Origin: Pachypanchax playfairii
Taxonomy: Eukaryota; Chordata; Actinopteri; Cyprinodontiformes; Aplocheilidae
Direction of reading: 5' to 3'
Assembly (NCBI GenBank): GCA_006937955.1
Contig: SSNP01000010.1
Coordinates: 394,903-458,902, forward strand
DNA length: 64,000 bases
Part shown: in pieces, positions 23,867 to 36,802 of the stretch
Layout of the letters: every line of letters begins with the position of its first letter
Numbering within the stretch: the stretch's first letter is position 1
Translations under genes and position numbers: made by a program
Notes under the pieces: generated by a model
The model's input: only the letters and a program-made list of their open reading frames with translations
What the model was told of the DNA's origin: nothing
Database searches by the model: none

Positions 23867-24444
23867 CAGTAAAATCCCGCCATGCAGACACCCGTCAGTA
23901 AAAATTCACCCCACTATTGGCCGGTGGACAGTGGCACAGAAGCCAGCTGCACATCGGATGCAGAGGACACAGACCAGGAGGACCCTGCTGCTGCCACCAG
24001 CCATTGCATGTGTCAATGACCTGCTGCACTACCTGGCCGACTCAGGGACAAATATTAGCACTTTCCTAATTTTGATGTGACATTCAGGTCTGTTAAGACA
24101 AGTGGCCGTCATACGACTTTCAACAGTGTCAACATGAGGCCAGTTTCTCCCTTTGCTTAAACAATGTAAACGTTGGTCATGAGTATTTTCATAATAAAGA
24201 AAAAGACCCCCAAAAACTGACAAATATCAGTTACATTTTTTTCAAAGTTGAGACATATTCAGAAGGGGATTTGACCATGTACTAGTTCATAAAATAAGCT
24301 TATCAGGAAATGTCCATGACAGTAGTTTACGGACATTCCTAGATGACAGGACACATGGACACCCTACCCCTCTGGGGTGGACACCCCACCGTAACGGACA
24401 AAACGTCTGGTCCAGTCAGTGTCCGCTATAGCGAGGTTTCATTG
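23867..24444 (+). mobile_element. pogo/Tigger-like element, internally deleted, copy 2
   Basis: The ends (cagtaaaatcccgc at the left; reverse complement of the right end caatgaaacctcgc) are inverted repeats of the CAGTxAAACCTC type common in pogo/Tigger elements, flanked by TA (23865-23866, 24445-24446). Internally, about 23925-24060 encodes an acidic stretch (SDAEDTDQEDPA), and in a neighbouring frame CVNDLLHYLADSG, resembling the C-terminal tail of pogo-type transposases. It is a different family from the neighbour at 22804 because its termini differ. Confidence 0.75.
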
Positions 24445-24529
24445 TATTATCTACTTTTAGATGTAGCCTGTAACATTTGTCAGCTACTAACCTGTCCTGT
24501 CTGTATCACAGATTACAAATGAATGAGTG

Positions 24530-25135
24530 GATAGAGGTGAGCTGAATGATTGTGTGACATTTCTCTTGTAGGTGAGTTGTACAGTGAGACAGCAGGTGAT
24601 TTCCAGTGGAGGAAAGGCACCATCGTGGGATAAAGGAAAGGTAAATGCACACAGCTCGGTATAAGGCAGGATCAGGAAGAGGAAAGTATCTTGAGGGGGT
24701 TTGAGTCTGTTCCAATCCTCAGGAAAGAGTCTGAAGCCTAAGCTGCAGGAGAAGCAGTTAGCGGCTATGGGTAAATACTATTAGGGTGTCAGGAGTGATG
24801 TCACTGAGGTGGGGCAAAACAGAATCGTAAGCCAGGTAAACAAAGCAGCCGTCATATATCGGGAATCCAAACACACACATAGGAATCCAATCCAACAAAC
24901 AATCCAGAAACCTTTTTAAGTAGCTACTCTCACTCACAGACAGCTGGGGGTACAGACAGATGGGGCATTGAGAAAACCAATCCGATTCTTTTCCAGCTGA
25001 TCCAATATGCAAAGGTTTCCTAAGTAGGCTGAGGCTGAAGATAAAGTCGAGGATGGTCCAAAGTAAGTCATTCACTGGGAGATAACAGGAAACAAAGAGA
25101 GTTCTCACACTGCTCTTATAGGAAAAGTGGCTGAT
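24530..25135 (-). repeat. LTR-like dispersed repeat, copy B
   Basis: On the minus strand this aligns with copy A (15170-15779) over most of its length and, in the same orientation, with copy C at 48795-49950. It is the only uninterrupted minus-strand copy and so defines the insertion points in copy C. Class (LTR versus other) is inferred. Confidence 0.55.
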
Positions 25136-27989
25136 TGCGTGGGACACTGGTGAGATCAATGACTAGTGATAACAGGAGCTGTAAGAAAGACATGGGAGAG
25201 TGGTAAATGGCATGATATGCACAGATACATGACAGTAGATGTAAAATTAAACTTTTTTATGGAAAAAGTAAGCTGGAACTAATAAGAACAGCGAAAAACA
25301 CTATCAAATACAATGGAAAAACAAAGTCCTACTCACAAGAATAAACAAACCGAATGCAGTTTAATGAAAAACACAAATACGTATTTATCTGGAGCCAGGA
25401 GCAGTACAGTTGGAGATAACTTTTATCTAAAAAAAGGAAAAAAAACTGAACTCTGAGGCAAAACCAGAATTAGATGTGGCTCATAGAATGAAACAAAGCA
25501 CCAAGGAAAATGGCAACAGAGACCTGACAGAGCGTGGGAGACAGAGAAGGTCTTAAATACTGCTGGTAATAATACTACTGTGGATAACAAGCTGAACTGA
25601 GGAACAGAACATGTGATAAAATGACAACCAAAAGGCATAATTACGGTATCTAAGAGCATTTAGAAAATGAGCACCAAAACAAAGATTAGAACCAAAACTG
25701 GAAATCCTGTTAATGCAAAAAAATTATCTTTACCAGAATGAAGCCATGACGACAACAAGCACAAGTAAAAATAAATCAATAGTAAGGCCAAATTTTCATA
25801 GAAAAATCCATGCCAAGACCCAAAATATATCATGACATTCCCTACAGGCACATCTGACATAACCACAATGTATATTGGTTGAATGGGAAGTGTCATAACA
25901 ACATGCACACTATCTCACCATGACCTGATCTTACAGCTTTCATATTGACCTACTTTTTTTGTAATTTTCTATTTCAACAATGCTACTTTGTAAGGTGAAC
26001 TTTCCCTTCTTGGTTAAGTTAATGTTTAAAAACTCTTCAGTCAGGACTGGGTATAACATGTTATTTTGGGCAAAGTAGAAACTTTTGTAAATCAATCGTA
26101 TTTTAAAACATGTGTTGCAGTGTAGTTAAGAGGCAGAGAAACTGTATCCTTTGGATTAAAACCTTCCATATTATATATTTTGCAATGAATTATGTATAAC
26201 TGCTTGATAGAAACATAGAAAAAGCTCTTTGTCTGGTATGTAGATTCATTTTAATGAACAGGGATTATCAGAAAGGGTTTTTCCTCTACAAAGGTTTTAA
26301 AAAAGGCTGATGCAACAGCCAGTTCTTTAAAAAAACATTTAAGAACTGGTTTGATTTTGCACCTCCATTAAGCCAACTGAGAGTCATATAAATAAGTCTA
26401 ATTTTATTTGACTTTTACAGAATAAAAGTGAAATTAACACAGATATAAACACAGACAACATTTTCATTGGTTCATGCGTAACCCAATCCTAGCTCCTAAG
26501 GAAAGCAGTTCTTCCCTCACGCCCAGCAAAGAGTTTTTTGGTGGTCGAAACTGGTTTGGCACTGGAACCTGTGTAGTGGGGAAAATCTAAACATTCATTG
26601 TGTATGTTATGTTACTCATGTCTTTATATATCTCCTTACAAGTTGTTGAGAATTGAATCTTTCAGTTGAAATTTCTAAAGCAGATAGGACCCTTAGGTGA
26701 ATTTAATTGGGTCATTACCTTAGTAGCGACAAAGAACTGTAATACAAAGTCATTTCATTCCCACTTCTCTCCTACTTTCTCCTCCTGAACCCTCTGGCAA
26801 TATTTTATGGTTTTACTTGTGCGTTGATTTCACCTGTATGCCTCGGTCTGTCTCATTTACTGTCTCCTTCCCTCTCGGTATTTCATCTATGATGTGTCAC
26901 TCGCTTTTCCTCCGTTCTCTCTTTTTTCAGCCTACTCAGTATTTTATAGCTGTTGTAACAGCCAACCTGACCTTTCCTCTTAGTGATTACTTTATAATGA
27001 GACCACAACTCCCTCCATCTCCCTCTTTACTGTCCACCTTCCTTCTATCACTTCTCAGCACTGCATAAGTGCTCTCTCTTTCTTTAGGGTTACGTTCTTA
27101 ACTTCGTGAAGAGAAAGTAGTGGAAGAAAACAAGATTTAATGTTAAATGCTTCAGCTATGATCCAACAAACATCACATTTTTCTTTGTGTTATACAGACA
27201 AAATCTATTTGTATTTCTGCTTGACATGAGGCACATTAACACACCTTTCAACGGTTAGGCATATTAAAAATAAAAATCATACAATTTTCTTATTATGTTC
27301 CCTCAAACATCAGAGAATTATTTTTCAAAAAGTAAAGTAAAGGGGAAAAAAGACTCTTTCATTAAAACCGATTTCTTGAGATCTGTACAAAGGTAAAAAT
27401 CCTTGGAAACATATTCCAGACTGTTTTAAGTATAATCAAAAATAATTTACAAGTGACTTAATGTGGAATCCCTTAATCCATGCAACAGACCTGCACAGGT
27501 TTGGATCTTTGTATGATATGCATCGATGATGTGCATCTTCTCTTCAGATTTCCACTTTAAATTTAAATGAAATAATTTTCATAGCTTTGATATGCAGGTG
27601 CTGTTCTCTCACACAAAATTCTGCTTGATTGCTGGTATGATAATAATAAACATAGACACCCATCCTCCCATTATTTGTGAAATCACATGAGCAACACTGA
27701 GGTGTTGCAGTGTTGTTAGCTAGGAAGTTGTCTCTGAGACAGTCATGTGAAAATCTTAACCAAGTCTAACCAAAGAGTGTTTCTGATAGGGAAAAAAACT
27801 GTCAATTTTAAATCACAGACGTGATTTTTTTTTTCCTTTTAGAAAATGGTTAAAGTTGGTATATGCAACATTTTCATTAAAAGCTATATTTATAACACAA
27901 CAATGCCTCCACTGGATGTTTAGAGGGTTGTAGAATGAAAATACAGCATTGCCTTTAAAAATAATATTTTAAGTAAAATATTATAAAAA
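25136..27989. other. No gene recognised
   Basis: AT-rich, low in repeats I can name. A block at about 26310-26590 ('agccagttcttt', 'aagaactggttt', 'aaactggtttggcactgg') looks like a degraded MITE because these words recur inverted, but I could not define its ends. The frame 26817-27068 is hydrophobic and Ser-rich with no motif. Confidence 0.45.
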
Positions 27990-28960
27990 AAATTGTATTT
28001 AGCGGGCACAACGTTGGCATTTTGTTTACGTCTACCAGCCAATAGCTGGCAGAGCAGCGGGCACCATTTTGGGTTGCCTAACACCGTAAATAATCCAGCA
28101 CAGTGAGGCTGGTACTGTGGAGTTTGCAGGCCAAGCAGCTGGAAGCACCGGGGACATGTGGTGATTATATACCTTATTTACTTGTCATAGAGGATTTCTC
28201 TGGGGTTTCCCATGTGACGAGCACGTTCTGTGTGCAAACGTTTTTATTAGCAGCTATTAGCAGCTAGCTAACACGGAGCTACAAGTTGGTGAAGTGGAGG
28301 AGCTTTCGGCCACTTTTTGGACTGGAAGACACACCACGGAGGATTTTATTGCTTTTTTAAAATTTATTGGATAAGTGAGGCGTGCAGGATGAGGTGTGGG
28401 GAGGAGAGAGGATCTTAAGAGGGGCTGCAGGAAGTTTTGGAGCCGCGGTGCAACTATGAGCTCTTTGCCACGGACTGAATCGATGACTGAGCTTCAAACA
28501 GGAGCTGCTTTTGTCAGAATCAGTGTGTGATCAACGGGGCTGGAGAGCATGATTAGTGAGCTGAACTCATGATATTTAATTCGGATCGTGGATCAGAGTG
28601 GGTGAGGAATTCAGCCCAATCGGCTGGTTCATTAGATAGAAAATGTTTTATTATTAATTGGTTGATTTTTCTGTGAAGTGCCTTGAAATAACTTTGTCAT
28701 GAACTGGCGCTTTATAAATAAATAAACTTGAAACTTAAACTTGAATATTTGGCCTGAACATCGGAGAGTGCACGCGGGGGGTAGACGAGCCTGGCACCCA
28801 GATGGCTGAAGGCTTTGTGCCGTGTTATTGTGTTCCGACTTCCATATCCCACCTTTAAGGTTAATAGTTGAGAAATGTACATTTTAGGAATCATATTTAA
28901 AAAACAGGAGAGCCTGACCAATAACTGTAAATTTAAATGCAAGATATGTTGTGAGGCTTG
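27990..28960. repeat. GC-richer unclassified repeat-like block interrupted by an L2 tail
   Basis: Base composition changes sharply to GC-rich at about 28000-28600 and again at 28745-28870, with an L2 tail between. The contrast with the AT-rich flanks suggests a transposon or CpG-containing repeat, but I found no clear inverted termini, duplications or coding motif. Confidence 0.35.
28606..28741 (+). repeat. L2-clade LINE 3' terminal fragment
   Basis: From 'aattcagcccaatcggctgg' through 'ggcgctttataaataaataa' and three AAACTT(G) units this matches the last 130 bp of the L2 copy at 15781-16350. It is a short 5'-truncated insertion. Confidence 0.85.
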
Positions 28961-29239
28961 AATCCTAATATGAAAACCAGGTGTGTGATTACAAATGAAA
29001 AACATCTGTTGATACTTTGTGGGGGAAACTTGGGACAGCACAAGAAAAAAACAATGAATCATTAAACAAACCACAAATTATCTAAAGCAAACTTACAAAC
29101 ACATACTTAGGTCCCCTGATTCATGAAAAATACATACTCTGCTAAGGCTCTTTCTACTCATGGTAGCTACAATCAGAGGTGGAGGGTGTTCACTGACTGA
29201 TGTCATGAAAAACATCTGGACCCTGCAACTTGTCCTGTC

Positions 29240-30490
29240 CCCATGGTGTTAAGCGTCCTTCATTCTCTTGGAGGCTGAGAAGGCTGTTTCATTCTTCCTT
29301 GTTACAGTGGGTGGAGTTTCTCTGATGAGACGTTCTCTAGTGACCCTGTTTGTTCAGGGAGCTTTCTACGGTCCTAGATTCTCTGTACCATATGAGCCCA
29401 TTAAACATGCAGATCTGAAGTCTCCATCACATAAAACACTGTTCCTCTTGGCCATGTGTTTGGCCAGAAGAGTCAGTGAGCTAAGTGGGCCCTCAATACA
29501 TAAGTGATATCTGAGATGAAAGAGTGATTACAGTGGGGCATTGCTCTTGCCAACATCTTCATTTCTTCAGAAAGTTAAACACTCTAACACCAATAACTAA
29601 GTTATTGAGATTAGAGTATTTTGATAGGGTCTGTCCTCCACTAAGGGTAATACGAATCAACACACTGTGTGAACTAAGAGTGTTGAGTGCATATTTGGCA
29701 CACACAGATAAATAATGAAGAGTGATTATGCCTTAGAGTCTATCACAGTTTTCAAAAGAAAGGCTCCCTTCTTTCTAAGTGGTGGTTGTCTCACTGGGTG
29801 GTTAAAAAAATTTTGCAAGCCTTTATGGTGCAAAACCTCCTTTTTACTCCTCCTTTCCACTGCAACAGACTTGCAACGTTAGTGATGGGTAATATGCAGC
29901 TGATAGCTGCCATTAAAGTAAGAGAGACTGTTTCCACTAAGCACACGTCTCAGAAGCGCAGTGTTGCGGACAATACGCTGAAGTTCTATTTTTAACACGG
30001 TACACTTGCTCAAAATGCTCAGCAGCTTAGTTTGAACCAGACAGGGAATCAGGCATTCGTACCTGGAAGTTTCAAAATAAAAGGACACATGCAGATTTCC
30101 GTTTGCGAGACTATGAGAAAATACAGTACCTGTGACGGGTTTGAAGTCCGTAAGGGGTGTGAAAATATGCCACATACCTACAAGAGACATGTTGTCATCT
30201 TTTCCCCTGCTTTTTTTGTGAGGACACATCACATCTCCATATGACCAGCTGGGACCAGCTGGATTTATGCGAGTGATATGGTGATGCAATGTGCGTTCAG
30301 TGCAAAGGAGGGGTTACTCCACATGCCTTCATACCCTCCACTGGGAGTATAGCAACCTCAGGGTGTTATTTGCAGGACATGTATGGTTGTATCATGGATA
30401 ATCACATAACCCTTTCTCAATTTTACACCCTCACTGTGGTGAGGCCACCACCCTTGGACTCAGCTACATTTCTGGTGGCAGGAACTAACA
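29240..30490 (+). pseudogene. DIRS/Ngaro-like tyrosine recombinase relic, split by a MITE
   Basis: Several frames show, in order, the landmarks of the tyrosine recombinase of DIRS-like retrotransposons: about 29407-29498 HKTLFLLAMCLARRVSEL (the region holding the first catalytic Arg), about 29560-29712 a PITKLLRLE segment then LCELRVLSAYLAHT, about 29795-29840 LSHWVVKKILQAF. Beyond an inserted MITE (29847-30313), about 30330-30490 reads STGSIATSGCYLQDM and then ITLSQFYTL, the C-terminal box that normally holds HxxR and the Tyr nucleophile. Here the HxxR position reads PSTG, so catalytic residues are lost, while the FY is kept. Stops occur between blocks. RT and RNase H are not found nearby. 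Such elements transpose by recombinase rather than integrase; this one is inactive. Confidence 0.65.
29847..30313 (-). mobile_element. PIF/Harbinger-like MITE, family A copy 3 (reversed), inside the DIRS relic
   Basis: The ends (ctcctcctttccactgcaac; reverse complement of the right end cccctcctttgcactgaac) form an inverted repeat and TTA flanks both (29844-29846, 30314-30316). The 467-bp body is the reverse of family A copies at 7612 and 34398. The recombinase reading resumes on its right side, so it inserted into an already existing DIRS-like element. Confidence 0.8.
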
Positions 30491-33102
30491 CTGTGGAGAC
30501 CTGTGTTCCTTATAGTTCTGCTTGTAACAGTGTTCCGAGGTGATTGTATATTTCATCATTTGCTGTCATAGAAAAACAGCTTAAGGTTAAGGAGACTGAG
30601 CTGCTCACCAATCAGAGGGTGACCTCCTTCCCCATTAGGTTACAGCCAACCAGTACAACTTACAATCTAAGATTTAGATTACATATATGGTTATGTGAAA
30701 TGTATCTCCATCTTAAATGTTACATGGCATACATGTGCCAAAAAAGAACAGTGTTGGAAAACTGTCAGCTAAAACTTTGTAACCCAGATGTTACATTTGG
30801 TGCCCTATTGGTGTTCTCACTAAACAAAACGTGATGTGTCAGTCTGACAAAGAGACAGTTCTGCTTGTTTTGACTCCCTCTCAGAGAAAACCAATGCACC
30901 CCTGCCCGCCATAACCATTCTGACAAACATACAGAGGAGACGAAATCAGAAGAGAGCAATCAAGCAGAGAGGATGTGTCTCCATGGGAGGGACAGCTCAA
31001 AAGAGACAAGAACAAGTGAAAGAGAGACAGAAACAAAATAAGACTGCAGAAAGAGAAAAAAAAGAAATACAATAGCAGAAAGAGAAAAATACAGACATGG
31101 AAATATCTATGCAAAGATAACGTGTGCGAATACCTGATGAACTTGGTAATATTGATCATATCGTGTGCTTTTTAACTCAGACAAAACTTCTTTGTTTTAT
31201 TTTCTATTTTTGACGTTTTTAACATTGTTTAGTTTACAACATTTCATTCATCTTCAAAGAGGTTTTATGAAACATTTTTTCATGAAAATAAAAATCCTGT
31301 CATGATTGTTCTTGCACTCTTCAACGGGACTTGGTGAAAAGAAAAGCCTTTTGAATCAGTCTCATGAAACATTCTGTTTGCTACTGTTGTATTGTGTTTT
31401 CATGACTCCTTTTCGAAATGGATGGTCAGTGCTGTTATCTACCATCAAATTAAACTTACTGACGTGTTTGATCTTGAAGTTGTTATTTGAACAAGTTACT
31501 ATAACATTAGTCATTAAATCAGTGAAATACAGCAGAGTGTGAGAGTTATTGTTTTATTTAGACTCAAACACACCTATTTATTAACCAATGATGACATTTG
31601 CCATAAGTTCTACTTTACAATAACTTGGTCACAGGAAACAAATTCAGAATTGTTTCTCATATTTCTATTTTTCTAATTTTATCACTTCTACTTCTACTAT
31701 CCTGTAATCCTGCATCTGTAAGAAAAAAATTGAAATAATTTCTTCTTAAAACAAATGCCTATGAGGAGCTCTTTCTAACAAAATATTGAAATAAAGCTCA
31801 GTAATAATTCTACAAGAGATATGATGTAAGATTATTTTTGAAAACCCCATCTTTTGTTCTTATATTAATGTTTGCAAGCACCACTTATAAAGCATCTTAA
31901 TTACAAGCACAGATAATTAGTGTTTTTTTTCCATTCAGTGCAACAGGGTCTGTAATTGTCTTAAATAACAAGTACTCTTAATGTAACAACAAAAGGTAAA
32001 CAAGAGCACCGTATACCTGGGTCAGAGTAGGAAAAACTAGGAAAAATCAGTAGGAAAAGTAGGAAAAACTTGAAAGTAAAAATCAAGAGGAAATGAAAGA
32101 GTTGTTGTGATGGAGACAAGGGAATGAGGAGCAAAAGGATTGAGAAAGGACAAAATATTACGGAAAGTTAACAGAAACATATACATATTCATTTAGGCCA
32201 TGCAAAGGAAGTAAAATCTCATAAGGGGGAGTAGTCATCTCTTTTTAAATTGTAATATGTCATTATTTTATAAATTTGCTGTTATGATATTTCTTGTACA
32301 TCATCACAAACAATCTGGGAAATTAGATTAGATTTATTGGTGTGATGTTTACAGAAATCCATCACTGACTACTTTTTCTTTGATTCCTTTCTGAGTGTGT
32401 GCTCTGTATATACAGGGGTGAATGCAAGCAATCTGCAGATACGCATGCAGACTTAAAATATAAAAGGTATACCAGATGACAATTTGCAACGCACGTTTGC
32501 GTACTTAACATTGGTTTGCCTGAGCTGCGGTTCAGGCTGCCGATCTCTCTTGTCGCAGCTCAGCTCAGCATTAGTGACAGATCAAAGTCTTGTAGATGCC
32601 TGTTTTTTCCCATAAACTCTCTCCTCCTGGACAACACTAACGATAATAGTTGTATTACAACCCATATATATATATATATATATATATGTATAACTGAGAG
32701 CAGATCAACTGAGAAGACCAAATTGGACGTACCTCTTATACCAATGCACAACGCTTTTGGGCTTTCAAGCTTACAAAAACAATTTTACCGGTCATTTCTT
32801 GCATTACAGACTTCCTCACTGCTGAATTTAACAACGGCTTCCTCTCATTCATCTTTCAAATGACTGAGAAAATTCAGCTCCTTAAAAGAATTTATATGCC
32901 CCGGGGTGTAAAATCACAAGAAGTTAAACATCTAAGAGATTAACAAGGATGTAAATCAGCCTGTATTTTGATGACAATCACATATAGGTATCAAAATGGG
33001 GAAAATTAGATAACATTAACTTGAAAATAGATCACTGTTACAAGACATTACATAAACTTGAGCAAATTCAACCTAGGATGGGTGTGGTTAAAAAAAAAAA
33101 AA

Positions 33103-33187
<85 letters not shown>

Positions 33188-34394
33188 TATACATAAATTG
33201 TGGAAAAACTGAAAAGTGATTTAAAAAACTGAGAAGGCATTAGAAGAAAATATTTTTTGAAAGAAATGTCTGACTTGTTTAACAAGAATTGCTCTAAAAA
33301 TAATGTTGACTTCCACAGTCACGACTGCCACTGTCCACAGCTCAGTAATCACTTCCATATGCATGAGAAACCTGTCTGCCCACTGAGAACCTTGAGGTCC
33401 ACAAAAACCCTGCAGAAAATGTCTCAGATGTCTCCTAGCAACAGAGAGGTAATTGTACAAGATAATATAAATGTAGATGGGTCACTGTAACACAATCACA
33501 TGAGAAAGAGGAGAGAACTCTAAACCTAACTTCATGTAGTAAATGATAGATTTGTTTTGTTGTTTCTCCATCTACATGTAAGATGTTAAAAACCCAGCAT
33601 AGAGTCCAAATACTGTCCAAATAACAATCATTTAAAACTGTTCAATTCTGTGCTGACAGACTTTTATTCCCGTTTTTTTTCTTCAGCCCTAAATTTGTGC
33701 CACTTTGGTTTCTTCATTTGGAAGTAATAATGTCACATAAACAGTATCAACAGGCCAATACTTATTTGGATTCCTTTTAACAAGACATGTTGTAATTATT
33801 TGCTGAGGTCTACATAAACACAAACACACAAACATGTACACAAAAACAGACAACACACTGATTCATGCACAGACCTGAATCTACAGACTTGAATCTACTG
33901 ATAGATACAGAGCCCCATCAACCCACATACACCAAAACACACACGCATGCATGCACGCACACACACACACACACATATGTACGAGCAAACAAAACCACTG
34001 CGTATAATACAATAGTTTTATATTAAAACCCTTGGAGTTATATATCCTTTTAAATGTAGTTATTAGCAACGGATGTATTTTGACTGTTTTGTTTTGGGTC
34101 AGTTTTTGTTTTCTCCATGCCCCCCGTACCTTGTTGTCGTTAATTAAATGTCTCTGTGTCTCTGCCTGTCCACTCCGCCTCCAAAGCCAGATACGGTCAG
34201 TCTTCCCTAAAACTGAAATAAAATGCTCGACACAACAGAAGGAGTAATTTAAAAGAAAAACCTTGGGAAATTCCAAGGGCAAATTCTGTTTGATTACCAA
34301 AAAAAGGTATTAAACATTCACGATGGCCTTCAAAATAAAGGTTTTCCAAATTTGCTGTGTTCAAAACATGTTCTGCCAAATTAAGAAGAAAGTG
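30491..34394. other. No gene recognised; three microsatellites
   Basis: This AT-rich stretch holds (AT)n at 32664-32687, a compound A-run/(AT)n/(GT)n at 33090-33184 and (AC)n at about 33957-33975. Open frames over these tracts are repeat artefacts. No transposon or exon was recognised. Confidence 0.6.
33090..33184. repeat. Compound microsatellite (A)n(AT)n(GT)n
   Basis: An A run (33090-33103), then (AT)8 and about 33 uninterrupted GT units to 33184. The length and purity make it likely to be polymorphic. Confidence 0.95.
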
Positions 34395-34397
34395 TTA

Positions 34398-34947
34398 TCC
34401 CTCTTATTCATTGAACATGTCAGCAGCACGTAGAGTTTTGCTCGTGCAATCAGCCAGGCGTCCCTTCTCACTGGGAGTGCTTCACACGCGTAAATCAAGC
34501 TGGTCCAAGGAGATGTGATTTCATCAGTACACACAGCAAAAAGCAGGGAGAACGACAACAATATGTACCTAGAAAGTATGTGGCTTATTTTCACACCACC
34601 TACGGACTTTAAACCTGTCACAGGTACTGTATTTTTTGTAGTCTCGCAAACGGAAACCCGCACCTGCTCTTTTATTTTGAAACTTCCAGGTCTTTTACCT
34701 TTCACAAATGCCCGATTTCCTGTCTGGTCCAAACTTACCTGCTGAACTTGATGCATTTTAGAAGCGTACCGCGTAAAAAATAGAACTGCAACGTAATGCT
34801 CGGGACACTACGCTTCTGAGACGCGTCTCATGCGTGCTGCTCCACGCCCAGTGGGAACGTTTTTAATGACTTTATTGGCGGCTCTCAGCCGTGTATTACG
34901 CATCACTAACATTGTGGGTCTCTTGCGCGTTCAGTGAAAAGGAGGAG
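34398..34947. mobile_element. PIF/Harbinger-like MITE, family A copy 2
   Basis: The termini (tccctcttattcattgaac; reverse complement of the right end ctcctccttttcactgaac) are inverted repeats flanked by TTA (34395-34397, 34948-34950). The 550-bp body aligns end to end with 7612-8137. Frames in the interior (such as 34515-34745) are not conserved as protein across copies, so I treat it as non-coding. Confidence 0.8.
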
Positions 34948-34950
34948 TTA

Positions 34951-36202
34951 TCCTCAGGTGAAAGGGTCCTAACAAATATAGTCTGTTGTAACAAGTTGCA
35001 GTACCTTATGATTCACATCACATGTACAAACCAATAAAAAACTTTGGACACACTTTCACATTCTGTTAAATGAGAATGTGTTTCCAAACTGGTAGTATAG
35101 CAGAAGTAAACATTCAACTCTCTGGAATGGGTGCTGCAGGGTTTTGAATGCAGTTTCTGGAGAGATAAGCTATAGTCTCCAACTTGTAGTCTTTCTTTGC
35201 CCTAATTTGCTCTTTTTTGACATGGGGTAGAAGTGTCAAAATTCAATGACAGAACTGAAGTAATTAAATGGCAGCCTTTTCCAGAGCTCATCCCACATGA
35301 AACTGGGGCAGCGATTTAACTATCAGCACAGCAGTGAAAAAAATCATACAGCTATTATAATGTTTGAGTGGTTTCAGGATAAATCTTTGACTGTCCTCAA
35401 GTGGCTCAGTCAAAACGAATACTTATACATTTACATTTAGCAAATGCTTCTTTTTAAAGCAACTAGAAATAACAAAGCCATTACCTAATAAATGCATTAA
35501 TATAACCTCTTTCGCAAGATAAGCCCCAAATGACACTGCTCTGAATCATTGTACACTTTTCAGCCAGAAAAGAGAGTACCAATCCAAAGAATGAATGCAG
35601 AAAAATTAAAAGTTACACAAAAAATGATTAATATGTAACTGCTTCCAACTGCCTTTGATGCATGTGTAAGCAATGCCATTTTTTTTAATTTAACCCATGG
35701 CCTTGCTCAAAAACACAACCCTCTCAGCTTGTTCATTGCCACAAGTGGCCATATACAAATTGACGCTGTCAATTTTAATGTTTTTGCTGTTTTTCATGAA
35801 TATAATTTGTCCCCAGTGTAAAATACGTATACTTTTTGTTTTGTAATCCTTCAAATGCCAGTTTATTTAGAAAGCGTACCTATTGGAAAACTACCTCAAA
35901 AGTCACTATTTTCTATATCTTTAGTGCTACTGGAATTGCTTGTATTGTTAATATCCCAGTCTTAGACATGTAACTGATTAAGAATGACACTGATTATTAT
36001 GCATCGCATTATTATTGGTGTGCCAAGAGGGGTGGCCTAGGCAAAGGGGCATGGGTCCCCCTTCCAGTTAGACTGGCCACCCCCAAGCTGAGATCATCAA
36101 ATTCAATCAAACATCAAATGTAGGAGGATATTTTCACAGTGATGCTCAGATGTCTGAGGGTAAGTGAATGCAACACCTTCTACCTTCTACACCTCTACGT
36201 AT
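34951..36202. other. No feature recognised
   Basis: AT-rich sequence without motifs I can name. Confidence 0.5.
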
Positions 36203-36206
36203 TTAA

Positions 36207-36707
36207 AGGTCCTGTATCCTGCTATTTTACAGCTTTCAACATCTGGGATAGGCACATATATGATGAAATATTACCTTTTGGTGTTTTCATTTGTCCTGAA
36301 ATATAAATTATATTCTTGAGTTATTCTCCGGGAAGTAAAATCTTGGTTTAACTAAAATTCCATTTCTCCCCCATGTCCCCCCCTCATGAGGGCTGCCCCT
36401 TGAGCTGCCTGAATAAAATGGTGAATCAATTCCTGTAATTCTTGCAGCTCAGGGCATGTACAGTATGTTTAATCTACAAGGGCAGCATGGACACATCAGG
36501 CAGGTACTGGTGTAACATTGTTACAACACTACAATCAGTAGTTTTCCGGAAGATAGTGGAGCAGCTGCTCAGAGCGCGGGATGCAGGAGGATTACTGAGA
36601 AATGCGTGAATTAAGCCAAAAACCACTCTGTTTTTTTGTTTTGTTTTTATAAGGAAATAACATCACATTAAAAGCTCCAGAAAGGGATTTTGTATGATAT
36701 AAGACCT
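36207..36707. mobile_element. TTAA-type MITE, family T2 copy 2
   Basis: The ends aggtcctgtatcctg and (right end, reverse complement) aggtcttatatcatac form an imperfect inverted repeat bounded by TTAA (36203-36206, 36708-36711), pointing to piggyBac or Kolobok mobilisation. The 501-bp body shares most of its length with 10505-11037. No coding sequence. Confidence 0.75.
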
Positions 36708-36802
36708 TTAACCTGCAATCCTACATTTAACCTGAATCCCTGAAATTTTATTTGCTCCTGACCCACCCTCCCCGAACATGAATAAAATACTAGTGCTAGT
36801 GC

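Noticed and set aside
33021..33212. Frame with alternating Cys-Val
   Set aside because: Translation of the (GT)n microsatellite.
34361..34756. 131-aa minus-strand frame within MITE family A
   Set aside because: The two sister copies do not keep it open as one frame, so it is not conserved as protein.
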